Source: Ciborinia camelliae
Taxonomy: Eukaryota > Ascomycota > Leotiomycetes > Helotiales > Sclerotiniaceae
Reading direction: 5' to 3'
DNA length: 64,000 nt
Assembly (NCBI GenBank): GCA_025890175.1
Contig: JANPYM010000012.1
Span: forward strand, 1,776,677-1,840,676
The first letter of the stretch is position 1. Each line of letters begins with the position of its first letter. A program made the position numbers and the translations under genes. Positions 45,220 to 57,661 of this stretch are shown in pieces. The notes beneath the pieces are model-generated. The model worked only from the letters and a program-made list of their open reading frames with translations, searched no databases and was not told the origin of the DNA.

Positions 45220-46066
45220 TTTGATGATTAATGTAGGAATGAATTGAGAGGATGGAAGGTAGGCGTAATTGAAATACTAGGAGGTTGACCTCATTGTCTT
45301 TATAGTGGTACTCTGTACAAAAATCGGATATTCCTGATTCATTGTATTAAAATAATATTAATATGATTCAATAGAGTTTTTGATGCGCATGAAGATTTAT
45401 TAGTTCCAAGGTTAACCTGATAGGTAGGTGAGCTTAGACCGTCTTCCTAGAAGAGCGTGATGATCTAGGTTGGAGGAATAATAAGATTAGTTTCCGAGAT
45501 GAAGGGGGTCAACGTGAATTAAAGACCTAAAGTGAGGCGGCCAAGAGGCTACTTCCTAAGCTAATACTACACTGAGCCAGTGTACACGTGACTTGATAAT
45601 TGATAAAACCACCCCTGTTACTGTTACTTGTCAATTCTGGCGAAGGCGTTAACAAATATTGAGATACAGACTACACGATATTTCGATGCGATGACAAATA
45701 TTAAGTGAGAACACAAACATCAAGCTTAGGTACTCTTTGATATATCGTCCGCTCTTCAATACAATGGCCTGGAACGAACCCCAATATCGCATCCTGACCG
45801 GACCAAGATTCCGAAGCATCGGGATCCGATCTAACTTTAATCCCCCATCTGGGGAGACGGAGCCCGAGAACTCCATACTACAGGCTGGGCTGTATGTAGG
45901 GACCATGCATTCTCACAAGGAATATTTGGTTCCTGAGATAGATCTGCATCTAGTCATAACGACTTGCTCGAATTCTGACATCTAGTAACTACATCGATAT
46001 CCTGTAACCTTTATTTTCTATCAATCTTCATGTTCATTTATTAATTCTTCTTTATAAATCATTTTT
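45220..46066. other. intergenic region, promoter of the reducing PKS
   Basis: Contains a dispersed-repeat match at about 45550-45632 (partner 7171-7232) and CGGGATCCG at 45820-45828. An 82-codon frame at 45737-45985 has no known features and is not called as a gene. Confidence 0.55.
45820..45828. promoter_or_regulatory. CGG-N3-CCG palindrome upstream of BOA9
   Basis: CGGGATCCG, 239 nt before the PKS start codon. It is fully palindromic over nine bases apart from the central position logic, and fits a Zn2Cys6 dimer site. Confidence 0.45.
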
Positions 46067-49000
46067 ATGAGTGCTATGACCATGTCTTCTCCAGAGCCTG
46101 TTGCCATAATTGGCATGGGTAAGTTGCCACCTGTAAATTTGATATACATGAATTCACTAAAAATTGTCCAGGTTGTCGCTTCCCAGGCGACTCAGATACG
46201 CCAGATGACTTCTGGAAAATGCTTGTTGAGGAACGCTCTGGACTTTCGAAGCCACCATTATCACGTTGGAATATTGATGGCTTCCACGCAAACAAGGACC
46301 GACCTGGCTCTATCCGTCCAGAAGGTGGTTATTTCATTAATGAGGATGTGTGGAAATTCGACCCGGCGTTTTTTGGTATTGTACAGGAGGAGGCTAAGGC
46401 CATGGATCCTCAACAGAGAAAGTTATTGGAGTGTGTTTATGAGTCCTTCGAGTCCGGTGGCATTACCCTAAGACAACTGTCGGGCTCAAATACAGGTTGT
46501 TATATTGGAAACTTTACTTCAGACTACTTTCTTCAGGGTCATAGGGATCATAACAACCTCAAACCCTACAGTTTGCTAGGTAGCGGATACACCATTATCA
46601 GTAACAGAGTTAGTTATCTTTTTGATCTCTGTGGTCCGAGGTAAGGCTCCCCTTTCAAGTCATTTTGAAGCCAGAACTGAAAATATATCATTAGTCTTAC
46701 GATTGACACGGCCTGCTCTTCTTCTCTTTATTCTTTGCATATGGCTTGCAGAGCGTTACAGACGAAAGAAATCGATGCCGCTGTTGTCGGAGGTACAAAT
46801 CTAATGCTTGCTATAGAAACTCAGATGGGTACAGATAAACTTGGTGCTTTATCGGCTACATCTACTTGCCATACCTTCGACGAGTCGGCTGATGGATATG
46901 GCCGTGGTGAAGGTGTTGGTGCCATTTTCATCAAGCGTTTGTCCGATGCGATTCGGGATAAGGACCCCATCCGTGGTGTGATCAGAGGGACTGCTGCAAA
47001 TGCAAACGGAAAGACGAGTGGTATTACCCAACCAAGTGCTAAGGGCCACGAGAACGTGATGCGCACTGCCTATGATTTTGCTGGATTGGATCATAGAGAT
47101 ACGTCTTATTTCGAGACACACGGTACTGGTACCCAAGTTGGAGATCCGATAGAGACTAGGGGTATTGGAAATGTTTTTATTGACGGCACAGAAAGACAAG
47201 AACTTCTCATTGGATCGGTAAGTCATATATTCTGAATAAAGTATATGTGATACTCAAAGTTTCTAGGTAAAAACAAATGTTGGACATAGCGAGGCTGCTA
47301 GTGCGTTAGCAAGTATAATCAAAGTATGTTTAGCTATGGAGAAACGCACAATACCAGCGACAATTGGCATAAAGAAATTAAATCCCAAAGGTAGATTCCT
47401 CTGCACATATATTAAGATTATGTACTGACAGCTTGTTAGTTGATTTCAAGGGTGGCAAGATAAAAGTAGTCCAGAAAATGACCCCTTGGCCAAAAGGCTT
47501 TTCCACTTGTCGTGCGAGTGTAAATTCTTTTGGCTACGGTGGGGCTAATGCCCATGCAATTCTCGAAGCCGCTGATTCTATTCTTCCCGGAAAGTTAACA
47601 CATGTACGACGAAATCAACGCGAGAGGAATCTGGAAGATGAATATGAGCAGTCGGACGATATGATCGGCACCAATACTAGTTCACAAGCACGAGCTATGC
47701 CCCGTTCAGAATTTTTGCTTCTGTTCTCTGCTCATGATATCTCCACATTAAAAAGTAATATTGAAAGATATCGTGAAGTGGCAGAGGATTATAATATACT
47801 GGACCTCGCATACACACTGGGTTGCCGAAGATCGCATTTCTTCAATTGCGCATATGCAGTAGCACGAGAAGAAGATGTGGAGGAGGATCTTATGGAGCAT
47901 GAGATTACTTTTGCAAAAGCTGGAAAAGGCGGCAAAATTGCCTTCATTTTCACCGGACAGGGCGCCCAGAATGCACAAATGGGTCGGGAACTCATGTTGA
48001 CATTCCCATCATATATCGATACGATCAGGAGACTTGATCGTGCACTGCAGTCTTTGGGTGAGGATGCCCCGGCTTGGACCATTGAGGACATTCTTATGGA
48101 GCCGACGGCAAGCAGTACGATCAATAATGTTGAAATTTCGCAGCCCGTTTGCACAGCTGTTCAAATCGCCCTCGTTGAGCTTCTTCGACTTTGGAATGTG
48201 ACACCAGTTGCATGTATCGGTCATTCGTCTGGCGAAATTGCATCTTCATATGCTGCGAACTTGATAACAGCTGAAGAAGCTATTATATCAGCATTCTACC
48301 GAGGACTGGGAGTTGGTACTCTCAAAGTGAAAGGTGCTATGCTGGCGGTTGGCGCCGGTCCTGAAGAGATTGAACCTTATCTTGTTGACGGGCTCCGTAT
48401 TGCATGCTATAATTCACCTAATAGTGTTACACTAAGTGGTGATATCGAGCCTGCGACATCAGTCAAGGAAAAGTTGGAAACTGACAGTGTGTTTGTTCGC
48501 GAGTTGAAGACTGGTGGTAGAGCTTATCATTCACATCACATGCTGAATATTGGCAATGACTATGAAAATCGCTTGTCAGATGCACTTTCCAAATTCGACG
48601 CATCTCAAGACAGCGATCGTTCTGAAGGTCAAAATCCCGTATTTTTCTCCTCTGTAACCGCTCAAAGAATGCCATCCAGTTTCAAGCCAGGGCCTAGCTA
48701 TTGGCGCCAGAATTTGGAATCGCCCGTACGTTTCACAGAAGCTGTCGAAGCTGCATTAGCAACAGATCTTGAAATATCTCAATTCGTCGAAATTGGCCCA
48801 CACTCCGCCTTGGCTGGTCCTTTGAGGCAAATTAGAGACAATCTTGGTATACTACCTAAAGACTTGGACTACGCTTCCACGCTAGTGCGTGGCCAGAGTT
48901 CCGTGACTCGTCTCTTGGATCTTGCTGGAATTCTCACTATGAAAGGGTATCCAGTCGACATCGAGCGTGTTAACGCTATCGAGAAGCGTGAAGGTGATGT

Positions 49001-52000
49001 TATCATTACAAAAACTGGTCTGCCGATCGTTGATCTTCCCAGGTTCTCATGGAACTATTCCGCTGGGGAGATAAGAAACAAAAATAGACCCAGTGAGGAG
49101 TATCGCCTACGGAAATTTAAATTCCATGATCTTCTTGGTGGTCTTCTTCCCGGCTCTTCTTCCGAACAACGACAATGGAGAAATATGCTCGATTCTGAGA
49201 ACTTCCCATGGCTAGAGGAACATAAGCTGGGACAGCAACCTGTTCTGCCTGGAACTGGTTATTTGGCAATTGCGACTGAGGCTGCCCGTCAATTCTTTCA
49301 TGAAAAACTGAAGATCAATGGTCCCTTCCGATATTTCTTTCCGAGCGTAACCATCACATCTGCATTGACAATACCAAACTCTGGATCCCAAGTTGAGATA
49401 GTTACCACTATGAGATTCTCGACAATAACTGCTTCCACCACCTCCAAATCAATTGCAGAGTTTACAATCTCGTCTATTCAAAACGGAAATTGGACTGATC
49501 ATTGTGTGGGAACTGTCACAAAGAAGGAAGCCATTGAAATGACCCCAAGATTTGATGAAGGTAATCTTCAAGAGCCTAAAGCCCCTCGAACTTGGTATCG
49601 GGGTTTCCAAAAGATTGCCCTCAATTATGGGCCAGCTTTCAACGGATTAACTAATATTCGTACCAATCCTGCCCTTGAAGAGGCCGTTGCAGAGACCGAT
49701 CTTCTCCCAAAAGGTGTTTCCGAGCATGATTCTGCATATATAGTACACCCGGCAGCAATGGATACCTGTATCCAAGTTGGACTAATTGCTGCGCACAAGG
49801 GTTCCGTGAAAGATTTAAGGAGGTCATTTGTTCCAACATCCATGACTAATGTCTCGTTATGGTCTTGGGAGGGCGATGATAGTATCCTTCCATTAATTCC
49901 CGGCAAGGGCAAGATCCTCGCGCACGGAGAGTTTCTCAGTCTACGTGCCATGACTGCATGGTGTCAGCTTTTCTCTCCTGAAGGCAAGCCCTTGTTTGAG
50001 ATGAAAGAATTAATGTGCACTCAATACTCGGAGGCCCTGGACGAGTTGGGAACCACTGATCGTCACCCATACCTCCGTACTTTATGGAAGCCAGATGTTG
50101 AGAAAATTACATCCGACTTGACTGATGACTCTCTTCTGGATTTAATTGTCCACAAGCGTCCTGGATTGGACGTTTGCGAGGTCTTGAGCACAGAGTCAAC
50201 AATTTCCGACAATCTTCACAAAATTCTTGAAAGCGGCTCATCACTTCGTCGCTACAAAAATTACACCATTATGACTCTGAGTGACGTTGATATACAGTCA
50301 ATTCAGCTCAAGTATGCATCTTTTCCATCCGTTACCGTGGAGAAGTTAGATCTCGAAAATGTCCCAGAGAAGTTGTTTGATTTAGTCATTATGCCTCAAT
50401 CCTCCACTGGCGAGGTTGATTTATCTCAACTCAACAATCTGTTGAACTCTAATGGGAGCTTACTGCTTTACAAGCCAGAACTCAATGGCGAAAATGCCTT
50501 CATAGCAGCCTCTCAATCTGACGGGCCCTCTATCCATCTGCAAGACCAAAAGTCCGTGTGGATTCATCCCCACCAGAAGACGACTCCGGTGTCAACAGCA
50601 GGAGATATTGTACTTGTTACAAGAAACGCCCCAACAGAATTTGACTGTCAAGTACTTTCTGGCTTGTCAGAGACTAGAAAGTCGATCAGCTCACTATCTC
50701 TCCAAGATTCTGAATTCCATGCAAATTCAGAAGCAAGTTACATTTTTATTGTCGAGTCCGAGTCTAGTTTGTTTCATGAATCTCTGACTAGCCAAGAGCT
50801 AGCAAGAATACAGTCGATCGCAAGTGAAGCACGAGATATACTATGGGTTACTCATGGTAACTTATTGGAAGGAGAAAACCCTAATGCTGGAATAGTCATT
50901 GGACTAGGTCGCTGTCTTCAGACAGAGCATCCAACTCTTACATTCAAAACTTTGGATTTGGACCATAAAGATCCTGCATCGACTGTTTCCAATATAACAG
51001 CAATTCTGGATGCAGCTGATGCTGGTGATGAGGATAAAGAGTTCATTGTCAAAAATGACATTTTTTATATCAGCAGACTTTCTCAAGACATTCTCCTGGA
51101 TCAAGAGTTTGTTTCTGGGGCAGAAATCGAGCCAGCTATGGTTACATATGAGCCAGAGAAATGTGTCCGGTTGGGCATCGAGCGTGTTGGTATCTTTGAC
51201 ACAATCCACTTTAAGGATGAAGAGTGGGAAGCACCACTAATGTCAGGAGAAGTTGAGGTCGATGTGAAAGCGTACGGTTTAAATATGAAGGTAATGAATC
51301 CCGAGACCTTTTAAGGTCCTTCAAGCTAAAATTTAATAGGACTTCGCAACCCTTCTAGGAACTTATAATGCAGAGATTTTAGGTCTGGAGGGCGCTGGTA
51401 TCGTCAGAAAGATCGGTTCAGGAGTGACAAACGTAGCGGTTGGTGACCGAGTGAACTGGGCTGTTCCTGGAAACTTTCGCAACATTGAAAGATATGACTC
51501 CAGATTTGTCCAGAAGCTCCAGCCCGAGGAGACTTTTGACCAAATGGCAAGTATTCTTCTACCATTTTTGACTGCCATTTATGGATTAATTCATCTTGCT
51601 AAGCTTCAACCGGGGGAATCTGTACTCATTCACTCTGCAACTGGAGGTGTCGGGCTTGCTGCAATTCAGATTGCAAAAATGATTGGTGCTGAGATATTCG
51701 CTACCGTTGGAACACCGGAAAAGAAGGAATTCCTGAAGAAGGAATATGGTCTTCGGGATGATCATGTCTTATCATCCCAAGACGCAAGTTTCGCCGCTGA
51801 AATCGAGAAAATCACTGATGGCCGTGGGGTTGATGTATCACTGAATTCACTTGTTCGCGAGCAGCTAAGAGCCACATGGAATTGCATAGGGCTTCATGGC
51901 CGTCATATTGAACTTGGACAGACTGATATTCTGGATCAAGGAATACTGGATATGACTCCATTCAAGCGAGGCGCGTCTTTCATTCCCATGGACTTGGTTC

Positions 52001-53475
52001 TGGTTTATGAACACAAACCAGATCTTGTTTCTCAGTAAGTTATTACATTTAAATTACGATCTACTTGCGCTGACATCAACAGGATATTGAGTGAGATTAT
52101 GCAATACTATCGAGATGGCAAAATCCACCATATTCCAAACTTATCGGTGTTCCCTGTCTCCAAGATTAGCGAGGCCTTCAAAGAATTTGGCGAAAGGAAC
52201 AGAATTGGAAGAGTTGTTGTCAGTTTTGACTCTGAGAAGATAAATGTAAGTTGCTTTGTGGTTCACATATAATGGTGATGACTAAGTCCATTACAGTATG
52301 CAACAAAGAAAAAGTCAATAGCCTTCAAATCGAACGGGGCATATCTACTTGTTGGGTGTCTTGGAGGACTTGGCCGATGCTTGGCTCGTCATATGGTTGA
52401 AAAGGGAGCTCGTCACTTGATTTTCCTTGGCCGCTCTGGTGAAGACCGACCCGAAGCCGCATCCATGATTAAAGATTTTAGGAACGATGGAATCACAGTG
52501 GATGTGGTGAAAGGTGATGTTACCTGCATTTCCGACGTCCAAAAGGCGGTCAGTTTTGCCGCCGGTCCAATATTGGGTGTTGTGCAAGGTGTAATGGCAT
52601 TGGATGTGAGTTATTCGAGATGTGAAATTTATTGGAATGGTTGCTAAACAACTGAACAGGATCGACTTTTCACCAGCCACGACCTAGACAGCTGGGAATA
52701 TGCCGTTCGTCCAAAGGTCACTGGAACTTGGAATCTTCATAATGCCCTTGCCAATCACCCTCTAGACTTTTTCGTCATGCTTGGATCAACAGCTGCCCTA
52801 TCTGGTTTCGCAACCCAAAGTAATTATTGCGCAGGAAATTCTTTCCTCGAATTCTTTGCGCGGTACCGCAAAAGTAAGGGGCTAGCAGCAACGACAATAT
52901 CACTCACAATCGTCGCGGAGGTTGGATTTGTGAGTCAAAATGAGAGAATTGAAGATGGTTTAGCTCGAACCGGAATTCATAGTATTAATGAAGCTGGTGT
53001 CATTGATCTTATTGATAGAGCAATGATGAAGGCACCCGAGCCATCCTGGAACTTTGATCCATTAGCCAACAACTTCATCGTCACCGGTGTTGAACCTCAC
53101 CAAATAAGTCCCGACATCGACATCAACGGCATCCCATTTTGGACCCAAGCACGAATCGGACCCGTTCTTAACGCCATACTAGCCAAGAAGTCTGGGGGTG
53201 AGACTAGCCAAGGTAACGGAAAGCGTCGACTTCTGCTACCCGATATCTTGGAAATGGTAACGGAGAAATTCTCGCAGACGTTCAATGTGGCGGTAGAAGA
53301 CATCGATCCGGGAACGGAACTCGTGAGACTTGGTATGGATAGTATGATTGGGACGAGTCTTCGTACGTGGTGCTACAAGATTTTGGGGGCGGATATTCCG
53401 GCTTCGGAATTTATGAGCTTAACTACGACGACGGAATCGTTGGCGCAAAAGATCTATGATGTAAGGAAGGGGTAA
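46067..53475 (+). CDS. BOA9: highly reducing polyketide synthase KS-AT-DH-(decayed MT)-ER-KR-ACP
   Basis: Iterative type I PKS, 2333 residues from nine exons (introns at 46119, 46641, 47218, 47391, 51291, 52035, 52246 and 52606). [45 protein letters not shown] and HPAAMD. The region where a C-methyltransferase should be keeps its outline, but the SAM loop has decayed ([17 protein letters not shown], no GxGTGG). [23 protein letters not shown], serine in GSTAA, tyrosine in SNYCAGN. ACP: LGMDS. It lacks a thioesterase. Full reduction without methylation suits an unbranched acyl chain, such as the botcinic acid side chain, which I recall is assigned to BOA9. Symbol by synteny. Confidence 0.88.
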
Positions 53476-54785
53476 TGACGGGGTAGATCAGTACGGTGTG
53501 GATATTAGTTGGCATCTGTTTTCGTTTTGTATTTGGTCCTACGTATATACCTTAGTTTCTTCTTTATGAATTTACAACGAATCATGTTAAAATACACATA
53601 AGCCTGAGCTTCCATCCTCCTATGCTCTCGCAGAAAGAATGAATGCATTCTAAATAGTAGCTCTCTCTCTGCATACATGTCACCACATTGATTCTTCGAC
53701 CGTTGATTCTTTGTCACATCATACACGAAACATAGTGTAAGGGCTTACGAGCCATGGCCCAGGACCGAAAAAGTCGATTCATGTGATTTTCTCTACTTGT
53801 GAAATGTCAGTCGACTCATAATATCGGCCGAATTTAGCCATACCTGATCATTGGCTAATCACGTGAGAGGACTTCGCCCTATCAGGTGATTTGGATACGT
53901 TGTCTGAGGACGTGCGCCACCCTCGGACACACCTAGGATATCTAAGTAGAATGCATTTCAGGCTCTACGGGTGTTGCCCATGCGATTATGTCGAATCAAC
54001 GAGAAAATGTGGGAATGTTGTTGGGTCACGTGCTAATTCCAACGACCTCATTGTTCTATAGACAGGCCTTCATAATACGCTTCCTAGACCCATATGAGAA
54101 TCTACCCGCTTTCCAAGGCACTTCGGAATAGAAGTAGACCTCAAGCACAAGCTGGGTTGGCATTTTATTTCATATCACATGACTCACTTCAATGATAGAA
54201 AGAAAGTAGAATGACAACCAGGCGAGAGCCCCCTTTCCTTTTGATACTGTCAATATTGGTCGTATTCTATAGTCTACATAAGGCTCCTGACAATTGGAAA
54301 ATATATTATTACATGCTTAAAGTCATATCTCAATCATAATACTATCACTCACAACGCCAGTATGTGAAAAAAGACAAGGCATGTATCTCCCACCCAGACC
54401 AAACAAACGTCTCTGATCGGACATGTGCAAACATTCGATTTGTGTCCGAGTCGGTGACCGTTTATCAAGAGCAAATTTTCGGGGTCCGACTAGAAACTTT
54501 AAGGTTAATCCTCGGGTTCCATCTCCACCTCCATCACTGGCCGTGACCCACTCCCCAGGCATCGAGTGCAAAGATTCCAGAGAAGCCGGACTACTACATG
54601 CAACTTTCGATCTCGAAATGCTTTCGGCTGATCACGGGCATTTCTCGAATCAGAGTTCAGTAGAGGTGCAAATAGTAGTCATCATTAGCAAGACATGCAA
54701 TATATCCTCCATAAACCATAGCATACATGGGCAAAAGTAATCATAGCTGTGCACGAAAATTAAACCAAAAATACCTGCCGCCATC
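53476..54785. other. 1.3 kb intergenic region, promoter of the FAD monooxygenase
   Basis: No gene recognised. Holds CGGCCG at 53825, a dispersed repeat block at about 53955-53984 (partner near 13331-13360), and CGGTGACCG at 54452-54460. Confidence 0.55.
54452..54460. promoter_or_regulatory. CGG-N3-CCG palindrome upstream of BOA8
   Basis: CGGTGACCG, 326 nt before the start codon; nearly the same as the site in the BOA10/BOA11 promoter. Confidence 0.5.
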
Positions 54786-57237
54786 ATGACTAAAGACCCT
54801 CAGATGAAAGTCGTGATAGTAGGAGGATCCATCGCCGGGCTTACACTCGCACACTGTTTATCTCGCTATGGAATCGACTATGTCGTTCTTGAGCGTCGCA
54901 ATGATATTGCGCCGCAGGTGGGTGCATCTGTAAGTCTGATGCCTAATGGATCGAGAATTCTTGATCAATTAGGTATGTTTGATGCGGTTTCTGAGAATAT
55001 CGAACCGTGTGTTTTTATGCAGACTTGGGATGAAGATGGGAGGTTACTTTCGGAAACTGACGCGCCTATATTGACTGGGAAGAGGTATGTGATAGCGGAT
55101 TTTGGGAGGAGTGAGTTATAGGGATTAACTAGGTGACAGATTGGGATACACGATTACTTTCTTGGAACGAGAGACATTGTTAGAGATTTTATATCGACAC
55201 CTTCCTGATAAATCGAAAGTTTTGACTGGGAAATATGTCCGATCTATAGAACAGGATAGCAAGGAGGCGGTGGTAATTTGTGAAGATGGGTCAAGATATT
55301 CTGGGGATGTGATTGCAGGTGCAGATGGCATCCACAGTATCATACGATCAGAAATGCGACGACAAATTGCGAAGGAAGGGACCGCAAAGGATCTTGAAGC
55401 TTTGAAGAGAGACGACATTGCTCTATCAGCGGAATACAGTTGCTTGTTCGGAATTTCCAACCCAATTCCAGGATTGGAAACCGGACATACGCATCGCAGC
55501 TCGGGAAAGGGCGCTTCGACCCTATTGTTTGGTGGTGTGGATGGGAGATTATACTGGTTTCTGTTTACCAAAAATGAAGAAAGGAGCTTTGGTGATGACA
55601 TTCCACGGTATAAGAAAGGGGATGAAACTAATCATGTTGCGAAATACATGCATCATCACGTGTCGGGCAAAATTCTCTTTTCTGAATTGTGGAAACATCG
55701 CATCGTTGCGAATTTTGTCGCGATCGAGGAAATGGAGAATGAACATTGGGTTTGGAACCGTGTTGCTTGTCTTGGAGACTCTATACATAAGGTTTGTACC
55801 AAATTAAAAATCAACATTCCGTGGCTGTGCTAATGAAAATCAATAGATGACACCAAATCTCGGCCAAGGAGCAAATTGTGCAATTGAAAGTGCAGCAGAA
55901 ATGGCGAACAGTCTGGCAAAGGCCTTGAAAGGCGACAATAAAAAGCCTGCTGTTGAAGATATTAGAAGTGCTCTATCGCTGTATCACGAGAAGCGTAATG
56001 TAAGAGCGAATTTGATTGTGAAAGCGGCGAACAAATTCACTCGTGTAGAGGCACTTGCAACAACAGGTGACTGGGTTGCATCTATGTTCATAATCCCACG
56101 CCTAGGAGACATTCTTGCCGATCGAGGTGCTAAGGTTCAGGTTGGAGCTACAAAACTGGATTGTCTCCCGATGCCAAAAAAGGCTTTAGAAGGGACTATG
56201 CCTTGGAGTATGGATTCTGGTATTGGAAAAGAGGAGAACAAAAAACGAAGAGCTCAACTTGCGCTGCCATTATTTCTCATCGGCCTCTGTTTCTTCTGGA
56301 TAAGAACTCCAGGACCAAAGATAACTCCAGTGGGGACCTCCTTACCTGATTTGAAGTTCAATATATTGAGCTCCATCATCAACGTGTTACCATTGGTAAG
56401 CATCTGGACAATCGAAAGTTACCGTCGTGGAAATGCTCTTACCATCGCAAATATCTTGTAAGCCATCCATGCTATTCCCTGTCATACTTTTTACCCTACT
56501 AAGATCATGAAAATAGCCCCACCTTCCTTCTTTTGCTGGCTCAAAAGTTCGGCACTGGACTCATCGCTCCAATATATTTCTTCTTTCACTATGTCCAATC
56601 GCCACAGGAAAACTTTGCGGCTCTCGATAATCGACTGACCAATATGGCTTTCGCAAAAACCTTTGCTCTGGCAATACTTCTGGTTTTATTAGGTCCTTTC
56701 TACGCCGTATGGAACTCAAATGAGGCAGAGTCGGTGCAGTGGATTTATGACAACGTTTGGTATTGGTATCCAGTCTACTTGACCATTATTTTGAGAGTTT
56801 TGAAATTCATTGTGAAAGATACTACTCGATTGGACAGGATATACAAGCCAACAGCAGACTTGACATATCTACGGATCATATACAGCATTTCGATCGTTAT
56901 TTGTGGCTCGTTCCATATATATGGAGGTCTCGAAAGGTCAAGATCAATAGCCTCTCTCATCAAAAGCTTTCAATCAATCAAGTTTGCACAACCTGTTTTG
57001 TATGTCAATTCAGAACTATGGGAGAAGGAGCAGATCTTCTCATATGGTGCTGCATTTTATTGGGCGTTGCTTCATTTCGCCGACCTAAAGTTTGTCGGGA
57101 AATTGAGTAGAGATTGGCTGTTGATTCTGTCAGTATTGCTATTCTCTACGATTGTCGCGGGCCCTGGAGCAGCTCTACTAGTCATGTGGGCATGGAGGGA
57201 GGAAATAATGGCAAAAAAACATGTAATTTCCGTGTAA
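54786..57237 (+). CDS. BOA8: FAD-dependent monooxygenase fused to a C-terminal multi-helix membrane domain
   Basis: Exons 54786-55084, 55140-55791, 55847-56457 and 56517-57237 give 760 residues. The first ~430 form a PaxM/PHBH-like flavin monooxygenase: VVIVGGSIAGLTLAHCL (dinucleotide fold), GADGIHSIIR (DG motif), LGDSIHKMTPNLGQGAN (GD motif, across intron 2). The last ~300 residues are very hydrophobic, with about seven membrane helices, including LPLFLIGLCFFWI, FAKTFALAILLVLLGPFYAV and LRIIYSISIVICGSF. The fold of this part is unknown to me; it may only anchor the enzyme, or resemble integral-membrane cyclases. It would hydroxylate, epoxidise or insert oxygen into the polyketide. Same strand and spacing as the P450 that follows; matches BOA8. 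Confidence 0.8.
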
Positions 57238-57661
57238 ATCTGATTTGCGGTCATGGGCACCTGAAATGGACAGTATTTAGGACTGCGACAACTTGATCTA
57301 TGATCAAATTATTCTCTACCTGATTTCTTGCAATAGACGATAAATAGAGAATAGACACATTTTAGAAGTACTTAACATTGTTGACCAATAAGAAAATTGA
57401 TAGTTTTTAATACAAGAAGTGCCAACTTGGACATCAACCAGTTGTAGAATCATCGAATCAGAGCTCGAAGAGTTTGCATTTCCAATGCTCGGGTTCGGTG
57501 ATCTTCGCTGCTGGGGTATCCTCCTAAAGTTGTGGGGTTTACCTGCTTCGGAAATCTATCATGCACACCGAAGGCAACCGAAAACAAGTGTCACGCTATA
57601 AGCTCCACATAAGCTTCGATAAATTCCAGTACTGAACCAGACAGAGCTCCCACCCGTCTGA
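57238..57661. other. intergenic region, promoter of the P450
   Basis: 424 nt. It has a half-matching site CGGTGATCT at 57496-57504, 166 nt from the start codon, but no full CGG-N3-CCG palindrome. Confidence 0.5.

Noticed and set aside
45737..45985. 82-codon frame upstream of the first PKS
   Set aside because: It overlaps the promoter, lacks features, and contains the CGG-N3-CCG site; coding is not supported.
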